This document shows, in pieces, positions 38,048 through 48,500 of a DNA stretch of 64,000 nt. Below the pieces are notes generated by a model. It saw nothing but the letters and a program-made list of their open reading frames with translations, ran no database searches and was not told the DNA's origin. Made by a program: the position numbers and the translations under genes. Source of the DNA: Cryptomeria japonica (lineage: Eukaryota; Streptophyta; Pinopsida; Cupressales; Cupressaceae); NCBI RefSeq assembly GCF_030272615.1, contig NC_081409.1:201978449-202042448 (forward strand), in the 5' to 3' direction. The first letter of the stretch is position 1. Every line of letters starts with the position of its first letter.

Positions 38048-38190
38048 TTCACTAATACATTTGGGGTCAAATTCCGACGGAGGTTTCCGACAGACAAGGA
38101 GCATTGTGTGAAAATTTGATTTTTTTTTTTAAAATGCCCGTGTTCGTTGGAATTCCGATGACATCGGGCATTTTATTAAAAAAAAAAAAA
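38048..38190. repeat. CACTA-like terminus and T-tract/A-tract hairpin
   Basis: CACTAATACATTTGGGG at 38048 is followed by CCGACGGAGG and TCCGACAGAC, which is typical of the ends of plant CACTA elements. Next comes a palindrome: a T run, AAAATGCCCG, a short middle with GGAATTCC, CGGGCATTTT, and an A run (38119-38190). The matching opposite terminus was not found, so the extent of any element is unknown. Confidence 0.45.
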
Positions 38191-38412
38191 GACAACTCAT
38201 TTTCATTTTGAAAGCAAGCCACGCCTGCCCCCCCCGCCGGAGCGATCTTTGCACTGCAAGCAAGGGTTTTTGGCTAAAGTTTCCACCTCTGGCTCGCTTT
38301 TGTCCACCTCTGGCCTCATCTTTGTTTCCTGGTATGTATGTATGGTGGATTCATTGTTATTCTCATGCCAATAAAATCTATTAGCTAATCTAAAACAACG
38401 ACAATCACCTTC

Positions 38413-38840
38413 TTAACTGACTCTAGAAATGTTTGCTGCCTCCCTCAAGCCACTCAAGAATGCACCATGCATTGTTGCAGGGTAACGCCTATTGGTGGCC
38501 TCTCCTACAAAAAAAACCCTACCATCTCCCACGCTCTCTGCTAATATATCATTTATGATTAATTAAATCAAATGATGCAAATAGAAAGAACGAGTACTCG
38601 AAATTAATTTGTAACAAACAGTTTCAGATTTCATCATTGTTTATTTTTACAGAAATGCTTTTATGTCTTTATATTGGCAGCCTCTAAATCTTCTTTTAGA
38701 GGATTCTTCGCTAGGTCATCACGGCTAGATGCCCCAACTGCAACATGTGAATAGGAACCAAGACTGAAGGGATCACTACCCCATCTCGTGAACACTGTTT
38801 GGAGAGGATCAGGGACTTGCACACCTCTTGGCCCATAAAT
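38413..38840 (-). pseudogene. LSD1-like (LDL1-type) histone demethylase, last exons, fragment
   Basis: On minus, 38840 to about 38715 encodes IYGPRGVQVPDPLQTVF, TRWGSDPFSLGSYSHVAVG; 38535-38413 encodes [37 protein letters not shown] and a stop. Both are the C-terminal FAD-binding part of plant flavin amine oxidases of the LSD1/LDL1 family, which demethylate histone H3 lysine 4. The first exon begins after a proper acceptor (GCAAG) in the expected phase. Between the two, the conserved DDYDILAES is not cleanly joined: a GT (GTGATG) and an AG exist but give a shortened join. No upstream exon was found. It may be the end of a gene with distant exons, a captured fragment, or a decayed copy. Confidence 0.7.
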
Positions 38841-39059
38841 ACTTGCATATGCCAGCTAATTGGTCAATTCAATAGAACATACATACACAAACATTTAATT
38901 TCCAACTTGCTCAATTCAAAACAACACATACCCAATCATTAGTTTACCAAATTCAAAAAACAACAGATACCATAATTTGTTTGACCTAATCACTCATTTC
39001 AAACACCTCAGAAAATTGTGAAGTCTCATAAATTGTGAAGGTAAAAATCAAGAATGGGT

Positions 39060-39883
39060 ATCCGCTATGAAGGATTAATGATCTCTTTGATCATATGAGA
39101 CGATCTATAATATTATCTAAGATAGGTCCCTTAGATATGGCTGCCACAAATTGAGGATTAAGGAAGAGGATATTTAAAAGATAGATTTTAGGACTTATTA
39201 TGGCTACCACGATTTCACATTAGTGTCATTTGAGTCAAATAATGCTTCAACTTTCATGAATTTATTGAACATTGCACCAAGAGATTGAGGATAGTTTTAT
39301 AATTCTTAAGGGAGAATAAGATCTTTGGTAAGCTATTCAAGTGTACTTTCTACAAGGACAAGGTGAATTATCTACACCTTATGATTTTAGTGGGAGGGAT
39401 TGTAGTTGATCTAGAGAAAATAAAAGCAATTGTGGGGTTGCCTACACCACATAATGTAACTAAAATCTAGAGCTTCATGGGACTTGCAAGATACTACAAT
39501 AAGTTTGTATAAGGATTTTCTAAAATTGTAGCACCAATCACTTCACTCCACAGAAAGGGAAAATATTTGAGTGGAATGAGAAGTGTGACAAAGCTTTCCA
39601 ATTTTTGAAGAAGCTCATTTCAGATCCTATATTGACTGTAGCCAATCCAAATGGGTAATTCATGGTGATAACAAAATGAATTAAGATAAGGAGTAGGAGG
39701 AGTGCTAATGCAAAATGGGCAAGTGGTTGCTTATTAGTCTAGTCCAAGTTGAAATAATATAAGTTAAAATTTGCATCTCATGACCTAGAGTTATTAGCCA
39801 TAGTTCATGTGCTTTAGATGTGGAGGCACTATCTTTTGGGTAAGCCTTTTGAATTGAAGATGGATGACCTAGGCCTTAAATAT
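39060..39883 (+). pseudogene. Gypsy pol remnant, RT and RNase H part (left of insertion)
   Basis: Translation with frameshifts gives a Ty3/gypsy RT: INDLFDHM, FSKIDLRYG, RIKEEDI, then the post-RT block (EKIKAIVGLPTPHNVTK, SFMGLARYYNKF) and the RNase H block (PSWNNISLKFASHDLELLA, WRHYLLGKPFELKMDD). It reads on plus, is broken by many stops, and continues at 56037 after the nested element. It belongs to an older insertion. Confidence 0.8.
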
Positions 39884-39888
39884 ATATT

Positions 39889-40673
39889 TGTATATGGTGA
39901 AAATGGATAACAAATAACAACAATATTGAAAGACTAAAATGGATTCAACCACCAAACCCTAGCCTAACAATGAACAAAGACCCACCATAACATATGAAGA
40001 TAACCTAAGACAATGCAAAATAACTCAAAATCATAAAGATTATACCATCACATGTCCAATAGGGTTTTGATCTCCATTCTTCCTATCTCCATTGATCTTG
40101 TTTGATATGCTTGCTCTCAGATTTTTGAATGCACAAGAGCTCAATAAAGAACGGAATGTGGTTGCAAGTGGAATTGTAGTGTAGCCAAGTTGCATGAAAG
40201 ATCATTAGGATGTGTCATTAGGGTTTGACAATGAAGAAAGCATCTTCTTAAATAGAAGACACAATAAGAAATGGAGGGTTAAGATTGAGAGGTGTAAAAA
40301 GAGAGGTCAGCTAGGATTAGAGGGTAGGTAAAAGAAATAGTAAAATAATGAAAGAGGTAGGTAGTGTATGAAATAAGAGATGAATGACATGTGTCATGGG
40401 TGGAAAAGGATAATGAATTAATTAAATAAATAAAGATTTATTTAATTAATAGAAGAAGTAGGACAATTAAATAAATAAGATATTTATTTAATTTAGGAAA
40501 GGGATAATTTAAATAAATAAATGTATTTATTTAAATGAGAAATAAGGCTAGAAGAGGATAAATGAATTAATTAAATAAATAAATATTTATTTAATTAATA
40601 GAAGAATTAGGCTTAGATAATTAAATAAATAAAATATTTATTTAATTAGACATGACAATTTTGGGTGTCTACA
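39889..40673 (-). repeat. 3' LTR of the Tat-type element
   Basis: 785 bp, TGTATATGG...GTGTCTACA. Compared with the other LTR it differs at about five single bases and no indels. The part near 40417-40648 (the start of U3 when read on minus) holds five AT-rich palindromes. Confidence 0.93.
40418..40648. repeat. Five AT-rich palindromes in U3 of the LTR
   Basis: Palindromes of the form TTAATTAAATAAATA..TATTTATTTAATTAA lie at about 40418-40451, 40465-40494, 40507-40536, 40564-40598 and 40619-40648, separated by 13-28 bp of non-palindromic sequence. The same set is in the other LTR at about 55776-56006. They lie far upstream of the gag-pol start, in the enhancer part of the LTR. Confidence 0.85.
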
Positions 40674-40687
40674 TTTTGCCCCTCTTT
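40674..40687 (-). other. Polypurine tract
   Basis: The minus strand reads AAAGAGGGGCAAAA immediately before the 3' LTR. It would prime plus-strand DNA synthesis and confirms the minus orientation. Confidence 0.8.
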
Positions 40688-40920
40688 GAGACAATGCGGC
40701 TTGTCGCGTTGTTTCAAAGAAGATAAGATGAACTGATACAGAGTTGCCCCAGAATAAGGAATTATATGCCCCCTCGAGAGATTGGATGAAAATGTCTGAA
40801 AAGATTGCAGACAATCTCTCGATAAGAAAGATGGGATAGAATGGGCTGATCAGATAAAGTGACAAAGTCACGGGATGAAGAATACTGACTCGGGAAATGA
40901 GGGCGAGGGCTAGGGTAGGC

Positions 40921-40930
40921 TATAAAATAG
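40921..40930 (+). promoter_or_regulatory. TATA box of the antisense PMD gene
   Basis: TATAAAATAG lies 98 bp before the ATG at 41019 and 247 bp from the LTR edge, in a GC-richer stretch (GGGCTAGGGTAGGC just before it). The spacing to the ATG leaves a 5' UTR of about 65-70 nt. It points into the element, opposite to gag-pol transcription. Confidence 0.65.
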
Positions 40931-41194
40931 GCCACGGGCAAAAGACATCCTCATTGTCATCCACACCCTTAGAAGATCACAGTGCAGAGCGAGAAAAGAG
41001 CAGCAGCAGTCAGCAACGATGGCATTCATTCATAGATTCGACCGTGTTCGCCGATTCCAGCGACCAGCCGATGCAGGAGAGCCGGTAAGTACCCGAAAAA
41101 CTCCTTGTACTTTCACGCATTTCAAGTTTTGTCATAAATGCATGTTTAGGAGCAATAAATGCGCTAGGAATAGGATAGTTGAAAAGTGCAAAAA

Positions 41195-41500
41195 CGCGCA
41201 ACCGCGTCTGTGTCAGTTCTAGGCGCGTCTGTGTCCAACAGGTGCGTCTGTGTCGGGTCCAGGTGCGTCTGTGCCTGGAACCGCGTTTGCATTGAATGCG
41301 GACGCGTTTGTGAAATGTAGCAGCATCTGTGCTTTTTAGGAGCGTTTATGTCATGTAGGGACGTCTATGTTCCCTGGTCGCGTTTGTGTCTGGCATAGGC
41401 ACGTTTGTGTTCAGAAAAACGCGTCTGTGTCGCAGAAGCGTGTTTATGAGTTAAAAGCGCGCGTGTGTGTTAAAAGTGCGTTTGTGTGTTTAAATGCATG
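41195..41500 (+). repeat. GCGTCTGTGT minisatellite in the PMD intron
   Basis: About 15 copies of GCGTYTGTGT or close variants, spaced about 20 bp (for example CCGCGTCTGTGTCAG, GGCGCGTCTGTGTCC, GGTGCGTCTGTGTCG, ACGCGTCTGTGTCGC). The arrays at 53513-53680 and 54878-55135 carry the reverse complement on the plus strand, so the motif is in sense for gag-pol there and in sense for PMD here. Confidence 0.9.
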
Positions 41501-41614
41501 GTTTTAGTCTTTTAGGTCAAATCGGTAGTTCTGTGATGAACATACGCTGTCGATTGGATAAGCTGCTGAGAGGATACACTCAAGCAGGTCCTCTAGGAAG
41601 ATTAGGATAGATCA

Positions 41615-41860
41615 AGGCACTTTGTGATGAACAGGTAGCACCAGGATAGGCAGCACTTTGTGATGAACAGGGAGTGCGAAAGTGAGTGACACTTTGTGAT
41701 GAACAGGGAATGTCACACACGTAGTACTTTGTGATGAACAGGGAGCACTACTTAAGGTAGATAGCAACACTTTGTGATGAACAGTGAGTGTCACTAGGAT
41801 AGATAACCAGATGCATTTAGGTAGCAAGTAGCATTTTGTGATAAACAGTGAATGCCACGA
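41615..41860 (+). repeat. Array of six hairpin units with a constant core in the PMD intron
   Basis: The core TTTGTGATGAACAGGGA (or TGATAAACAGTGA) occurs six times at about 40-50 bp steps. In five units the bases on both sides are complementary but differ from unit to unit: GCACT/AGTGC, TGACA/TGTCA, GTAGT/ACTAC, ACACT/AGTGT, GCATT/AATGC. Each would fold as a 5-8-bp stem with a ~15-nt constant loop. A degenerate seventh core lies near 41531. It ends about 30 bp before the intron's 3' splice site. Confidence 0.85.
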
Positions 41861-43840
41861 TAACTGACAAGATTGATTGTGTGACTGCAGGAGTATTTGC
41901 CGATGTTAGAGTCACGGGAGAGATTCCCGTTGACTCAGAGACTGCGACCAGAGTTGTCGATCCAGGACATGATATCCATTGAGGAGATGGGTCTCACACA
42001 TGTGCTCTATGTGCCTGAGTTTCGGGCAAACATGGGGTTGCTGACTGCGTTGGCCGAGAGATGGCACTCGGAGACGTGCATGTTTCACCTGCCGATGGGT
42101 GAGATGACAGTGACATTAGAGGATGTCTACAGGATACTGCATATCCCCATTGATGGAGAGTTGATTCCCTATGACCGTGACGGTGACAGGGAGGCATTGA
42201 GACGGGTGTTTCAGGATCCCAGTTTGGAGATGCGAGCAGGTCATGTAGCCTGGGATACCATGACTGCCACAGGTTTAGCATTGCCGACAGTTATTGGGGG
42301 AGTCATCAGTGGGTACTTGTGTGCAGACAGGGCCACACGAGGATTGGCAGTGGGCTGAGGAGGGGCATTGGAGATGCTGATGGCAGAGCACACTAGGTAT
42401 GCATGGGGGCCATGTGTCCTGGCACATTTATATTATGAGTTGCATCAGTTTGTGTACCACGGATCAGTGGGTTTGGGCTGCGGCATGACTCTCTTGCAGG
42501 TGTGGGCTTATGAGCACCTTCCCATCACATGGCCCATTCATTTCAGAGGCAGAGGACAGGGGCGGAGCTTCGTGCACTTGTACAACATGATTACATCCCA
42601 GCCTCGGATTGGTAGATTGGAGCATTGGAGGCGCGTCATAGATGACATAGACATGGTCATCTGGAGGCCGTACCTGGGGTGCGAGGAGTGGGATGACGAC
42701 ACATTGGAGCTACCCTATGTGTTCAGGAGCAGGTATCTGATTGGGCGGACGCCCTATATTCTGGAGAGGCAGCTTGTAGACAGGGTATGCAGGCAGTTTG
42801 GGCGGATCCAGCGGATGCCACGGGGCTCGGGCATGTATGCCCGTACGGTCAGAGATCAGGTGCAGTTTGGGCCACTATTATCTTATGATCAGGCGGTGAC
42901 ACAGCTAGTAGAGATGATGCCGATGCCCTGGGACATGTGGCCAGAGGTAGATGATGCAGGGATGGACGCAGAGTACTCTGCGTATTGGGCAGAGCATCCG
43001 TTTCCCAGGTTGACAGATCTGGCAGAGCCACTGGAGGGAGAGGGTGGAGGAGATGACGATGATGGTGGAGGGGATGGAGGTAGGGGCCGATGGAGGTGGA
43101 GGGGAGTGGTGGGAGAGAGGCGGGTGGCACCTCGGAGGGAGGGAGGACAGGAGAGAGCAGCTCCGGTGGTGAGGGGTCGGGGTGGACTGCCCCTACAGGT
43201 GCCAGCAGCACAGGGTCCTAGACAGGGACCGAGACAGGTGCAGGCAGAGGGATAGAGACAGGTACAGCCACAGGTACCTATACAGGCACAGGGACAGGTG
43301 CAGGCAGAGGCTGAGGGACAGGCACCTGTAGGGGAGGAGCCACAAGCAGAGGCTGAGAGCGGAGATTCTGAGGAGGATGAGGTGTTGAGGCTGCGAGAGA
43401 TCTGCCAGGGCCAGGCAGATGAGATTGAGGATTTGGTGCGGGAGAGAGACCACCTCAGGATCAGGGTCAGAGACACAGAGCGGGAGAGGGATCAGGCCAT
43501 CCAGAGATACACAGAGGCCGAGACAGCTCTGAGGGCAGGGAGGCGGGCAGCAGAGGATGCAGGGGTAGGCTATGCATATGTTTTGCGAGCCGGAGAGGAG
43601 ATCTCCTACTGGAGGGATCTATACTATGCAGTCGTGCCAGCAGATCAGCGGGCTAGGAGCTTCCATAGATCGTCGTGCACAGCGATGGCTACAGGAGGGA
43701 GTCGTAGGAGACAGGCATCCAGCGATGGGGTCATGGGTCCTCCACCAGCACCAGAGAGACAGGGGGATCCTGGGGCAGGTCCATCTATAGCTCAGACTCC
43801 GTCGAGGCCAGGCGGCTCCGAGGGAGGGAGTTCCTCATAG

Positions 43841-45520
43841 CTATAGTGGGCTCCCATTGTATCAGTATATGTACCATTGTTGTATTGTAGACACCTGCGG
43901 GTGATTCTTTGTAGCCATATGATTCTTTTGACATCATTGTATCCTGACACATTGTGATTATATATGAGAGATGATTCATTTTTGCGGCAGCTATATGCAT
44001 GTGTACCTTATGTGATGAGATGCTTCTATGATGTATATGTTTTATGATATGGATGCTTATATGATGCAATGCAATATATTTTTGTTCTTTTATGTTGTAT
44101 ATGTGATGCATGATGCAAATGTGAATGTATGTAATGCAAATGAATATGATAATGCAAATGTAAATTGTGCTAACAGGTGTTGTGTGCAGGATGTGATGCA
44201 GTTGTGATATCTATATGTATGTATGAAATGCTTATATGTGGTGATGTAGGTGCAGCTAAATGAAATGCAAATGTTTTTGGTGTGTTATTATACTCAGTCA
44301 TGTGATAGCAGGCTACGTGGACTCGAGAAGGACAATGGAAGTCAATCAAGAAAGGGGGATGGAAGACAGAAGATATGAATGTGAAAGAGCTTCTTGTGCA
44401 TTATCATCATTGAGCTTATTATGGCAAAATAGGTTATGACAATCGAGGCATTTGTTCGGCCCAGAAAGTCATTGTACCTGTTTGCATGGAGATAAGATAG
44501 TCACAAACAAGGAATGCCCTAGTTCATACTAGACTCACAGTGTCCTCATATCCTTGGACAAGTCATAGCATTACTAAGAGACAATCCACAGACAGCAAAT
44601 GCAAATAGGTGACGATACCCCATCCTCGCCTTTCTAGTCAAAGACATCCTGGAGATAGAATCTCTAGTCAAAGACATCCTGGAAAAGCTAAAAGACATGT
44701 CACCAAAAAGATAAAATCAAAAGAAAACCAAGACTCGACACCAACATCCACTGTAGTCCTCAAGTTTAGTCTCTCTTGTCACTTGTATAAGTCAAATTTT
44801 GATTGTGGTCACAATGTTCACTTTCACAAAAAGGATAGATAGCACTGAACCATATGTTGTCTGAGTCTGTTGAAAGATTTGATTTTGTTGAAGCTCATTG
44901 TTGCTGCTGTGTCTTATCTGAAACTGACTGAATCCATGAAACTGATACTTTATTGCGGAGAAGATGGAACTTTATTGTGGACTGGCGATGCAGATGTTGC
45001 TTTATTGTGGATTGAGCGCGGACAGACTGAAGAAAGCTGGAAGAAACTGTACTCCTCGAAACATGTGATGTTCTTAGTTCCACACCCATCACTAGACGTA
45101 GGAATTGCCTTAGTCACAGATAGGAGCCGATTTATTATGGATGGCTAACCAATCTTAGGTAGATCAATAACAAGCCATGATGGGAATGGGTAAGTTTATT
45201 ATGGATGAATTGGTCATGAGTGTGTGCAAAGTGAAAGGATGAAAGAGAATCCTAAAGGAGAGAGGAGCAATGTCTCTACGCATGGCGCTGGTGACCCAGT
45301 TTTCACCATGGTACTTGCCCAGGGTGCCACCGAAGTGGTTTTCACCGTTGGACGAAATTATTTCTCTTTACTTTTCTCGATTTTTCAATTTTTTTGTTGT
45401 CACAAGGCGCCTGTTTGCCAGGTTTTCACCAAGTAACGATTTTTTGTTTTTATAATTTTTTTGTATTTTTGAAATTTTTTGATTTTTTTTGTATTTTTGC
45501 ATTAGGATATTCCAAAGAGC
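43841..45520. other. 3' region between the PMD gene and pol
   Basis: Convergent 3' ends of the PMD gene (plus) and pol (minus) face each other here. It contains repeated ATGCAAATG (five copies, about 44112-44272), a TAGTCAAAGACATCCTGGA doublet (44636 and 44663) and TTTATTGTGGA/TTATGGATGG repeats (44950-45210). No protein family was recognised in the short frames; 44870-45148 is a 92-codon frame of unclear status. Confidence 0.6.
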
Positions 45521-48500
45521 TTATGTGTAGAATCTGCGAAGGTGCATGCTGTTGATAGGATCCTCCAAGGGTTCACCTTCTGTAGTTGAGAGCTGATATG
45601 CCCCAGATCCATATACCGCTGTAATGATGTAAGGACCAAGCCAGTTTGGTTCGAACTTGCCCTTTTTATCTCTGTCTTGCTGATTTTTGGGGTTCTCTCT
45701 GAGTACTAAGTCACCTACCTCAAATGTGCGAGGCTTGACCTTGTGATTGTAACTGCGACTCATTCGTTGTTGGTAAGCCTTGAGATGATTAAAAGTAGTG
45801 TGTCGTCGTTCCTCCAGCAGTTCTAGTTCTTGTAAGCAAGAGACCCTGTAGTCTTCATCGTTGATTATGTTTCTCAAGGAGACCCGTAAAGAAGGTAACT
45901 CGACCTCAATAGGCAAGATGGCTTCAACGCCGTAGACAAGTGAGTAGGGTGTAGCTCCTGTAGGTGTGCGGACACTTGTGCGGTAGGCCCAAAGTGCAGG
46001 ATTGAGTTGGACATGCCAGTTACGGCCAGCGTCGTCGACTGTCTTTTTAAGGATTTTGAGAATTGTTTTGTTAGACACCTCAGCTTGGCCATTACCTTGA
46101 GGGTAATATGGTGTGGAGAAACGATGAGAGATATGGAAGCGCTCACAGAGTTCACGAACATCCTGGTTCTTGAAAGGACGCCCGTTATCGGTAATAATGG
46201 AAGTAGGGATCCCGTATCGGCAAATGATGTAGTTCAGGATGAAAGTAGCGATTTGTTTCCCAGTAACTTGTGTGAGAGGCACGGCTTCAATCCACTTTGT
46301 GAAATATTCTGTGGCTGTGATAATGAATTTATGTCCATTGGAAGAAGGAGGGTGAATCTTGCCTATGAGATTGAGTCCCCACTGACAAAAGGGCCAAGGA
46401 GATGCAAGTGGTTGTAGTTCCTGTGCTGGTGCATGTATAAGGTCTCCATGAATTTGACACTGCTTACACTTTTTGACAAACTGATATGCATCTTTTTCCA
46501 TAGTAGGCCAGTAGTATCCAGTCCTGATGAGTTTCTTGGCCAAGGTAGGACCACTAGTATGCGGACCACATATCCCTTCGTTCACTTCTCGTAATGCAAT
46601 CTGAGCTTCGTCACTCTCTAAACATCTAAGGAGGGTGCCATCTAGACCTCGTCGGTATAGGATATCAGCTAGGATAACGTATCGGGAGGATTGGCGAATG
46701 AAAGTGCGGCGTTGGTTGTTCGATAGATCGGGGGGCAAGATATTGTCGCGAAGGTATGTGAATATGGAACCATATAACTGGGATTCAGAACCAACAACAC
46801 ATATCATTTCCGTAGGAGTGATCTCATATGACGGAATCAGCAGGTTGTCAACCAGGAACTCATAGCAGGTCTCATTTTGCGGTAGATCAATGAGCGAAGC
46901 AATTGTAGCCATGGCATCAACAACACGATTCTGTTCTCTTGGTATCTGATCAAACTCTATCTTTGCAAAGTGTTGTTTCAGATCATCTACCAGTTGTTTG
47001 TAAGGCATTAGCTTTTCATCTTTTGTTTGATAATCATCAGTTGCTTGACGGATGACTAGTTGAGAATCTCCAAAAACACGAAGTTCTTGGATCTTCCACT
47101 GAACTGCAATTCTTAGCCCAGTTGTTAATGCCTCGTATTCCGCTATATTGTTGGTGCAAGGAAATGATAAGCGGTATGACTTTGGTATAGAATCGCCTTG
47201 AGGAGTTATAAAGAGTATACTCGCTCCTGCCCCATGCTGTGTGTATGAGCCATCAAAGTATAGTTGCCATGGCTTTGCAGGTGATATTGTTAGAATGGAC
47301 TCATCTGGAAATTCTGACTGTAGAGGAACATCATCTATCATGGGAGCATCTGCCAGTTGATCTGCGATGGCTTGTCCTTTTATGGCTTTTCTGTCCACGT
47401 ATTCAATGTCGAATTCACTCAAAATCATTACCCACTTGGCCAGTCGCCCAGTAAGTGTAGCTTTGTTGAGAAGATATTTTAGTGGATCAATTCTGGCAAT
47501 CAACTTAGTCTTGTGAGTAAGCATATAATGCCGTAATTTTTGTGAAGCAAAGACCACAGCGAGACACGCACGCTCAATTGGTGTGTAGTTCAGCTCATAT
47601 CCCACCAATGTGCGACTGATATAGTAAACTGCTTTTTCCTTGCCATCAGGTATTTGCTGTGCTAGGAGTGCCCCCAGTGCTGTCGGAGTAGCTGATATGT
47701 AAAGTAGCAATGGTTGATCTGGAATTGGTGGCATCAAAACTGGCGGGTTCAAAAGATAGTCTTTGAGTGCCTGAAAAGCCTGTTGACAGTTCTCATCCCA
47801 TTTGAACTTGATGTTTTTGTGTAGCAGGTGCTGGAAAGGATTGCACTTATCTGCAAGTTGTGCTATGAATCTTCGTATGGACTGGAGTCTCCCTTGTAAA
47901 GACTGAAGTTGACTGATATTCTTGGGTGGCGGCATGTCTAAGATAGCCTTGACTTTTGCTGGATCAGCTTCTATTCCTCTTTTAGACACAATGAATCCTA
48001 GGAGCTTCCCGGAGGTTACTCCAAAGACACATTTTTTAGGATTTAGTCTTACCTTGTACTTTTCCAACCGATCAAAAGTGACTGAAAGTATGTCCAAGTG
48101 TGTATTTCTGTCTATTGATTTAACCAAAAGATCGTCAACATAATCTTCCACGGTTATGTGCATGAGATCATGGAAGATAGTAGTCATAGCTCGTTGATAC
48201 GTGGCACCTGCATTTTTCAGCCCAAAGGGCATGACATTCCAGCAGAAGGTTCCCCATGGACAAGTAAATGATGTTTTATGTTGATCTTCAGGTGCAATCC
48301 TGATCTGATTATATCCAGAGAATCCGTCCATTAAAGATAACATCTCATGGCCTGTTGTGAGATCAACAATTAAATCAATGTTTGGTAATGGGAAATCGTC
48401 CTTCGGACAAGCCTTTTTGATATCCCTGAAGTCTGTACATATTCGGATGCTGCGATTTGGTTTGCTAACAGGTACTAAGTTGGAAATCCATTCGGGATAA

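Larger units (their letters stand above)
41019..43840 (+). pseudogene. Plant mobile domain (PMD, MAIN/MAIL-like) gene, spliced, antisense to gag-pol
   Basis: Exon 1 is 41019-41084 (22 codons, MAFIHRFDRVRRFQ...), ending at a consensus donor GGTAAGT. Exon 2 starts at 41891 after GACTGCAG and runs in phase to a stop at 43838-43840. Residues about 50-100 show the PMD signature: LLTALAERWHSETCMFHLP, GEMTVTLEDVYRILHIPIDG. The rest of the domain extends to about 42990, followed by Gly/Asp/Arg-rich sequence and a coiled coil (REICQGQADEIEDLVRERDH). TGA at 42356 (from TGG) and TAG at 43253 (from CAG) break the frame; otherwise it is open. Exon 2 is much richer in G and C than gag-pol. PMD proteins act in the nucleus in silencing and genome stability in plants; PMD copies in transposons are known. 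Its role here is unknown. Confidence 0.85.

Noticed and set aside
41195-41860. CRISPR-like look of regularly spaced repeats
   Set aside because: The host is a plant, the spacers are not unique full-length sequences, no cas genes are present, and the arrays sit in a retrotransposon intron.
41897-41903. TTG or ATG start for the PMD protein within exon 2
   Set aside because: An upstream ATG exon with consensus donor and phase-matched acceptor explains the frame better.
42889-43476. 195-codon Ser/Pro/Cys-rich minus frame opposite PMD exon 2
   Set aside because: Shadow of the GC-rich PMD coding strand.
44870-45148. 92-codon frame as an element gene
   Set aside because: No recognisable domain and internal repeats; left as unclear within the 3' region.
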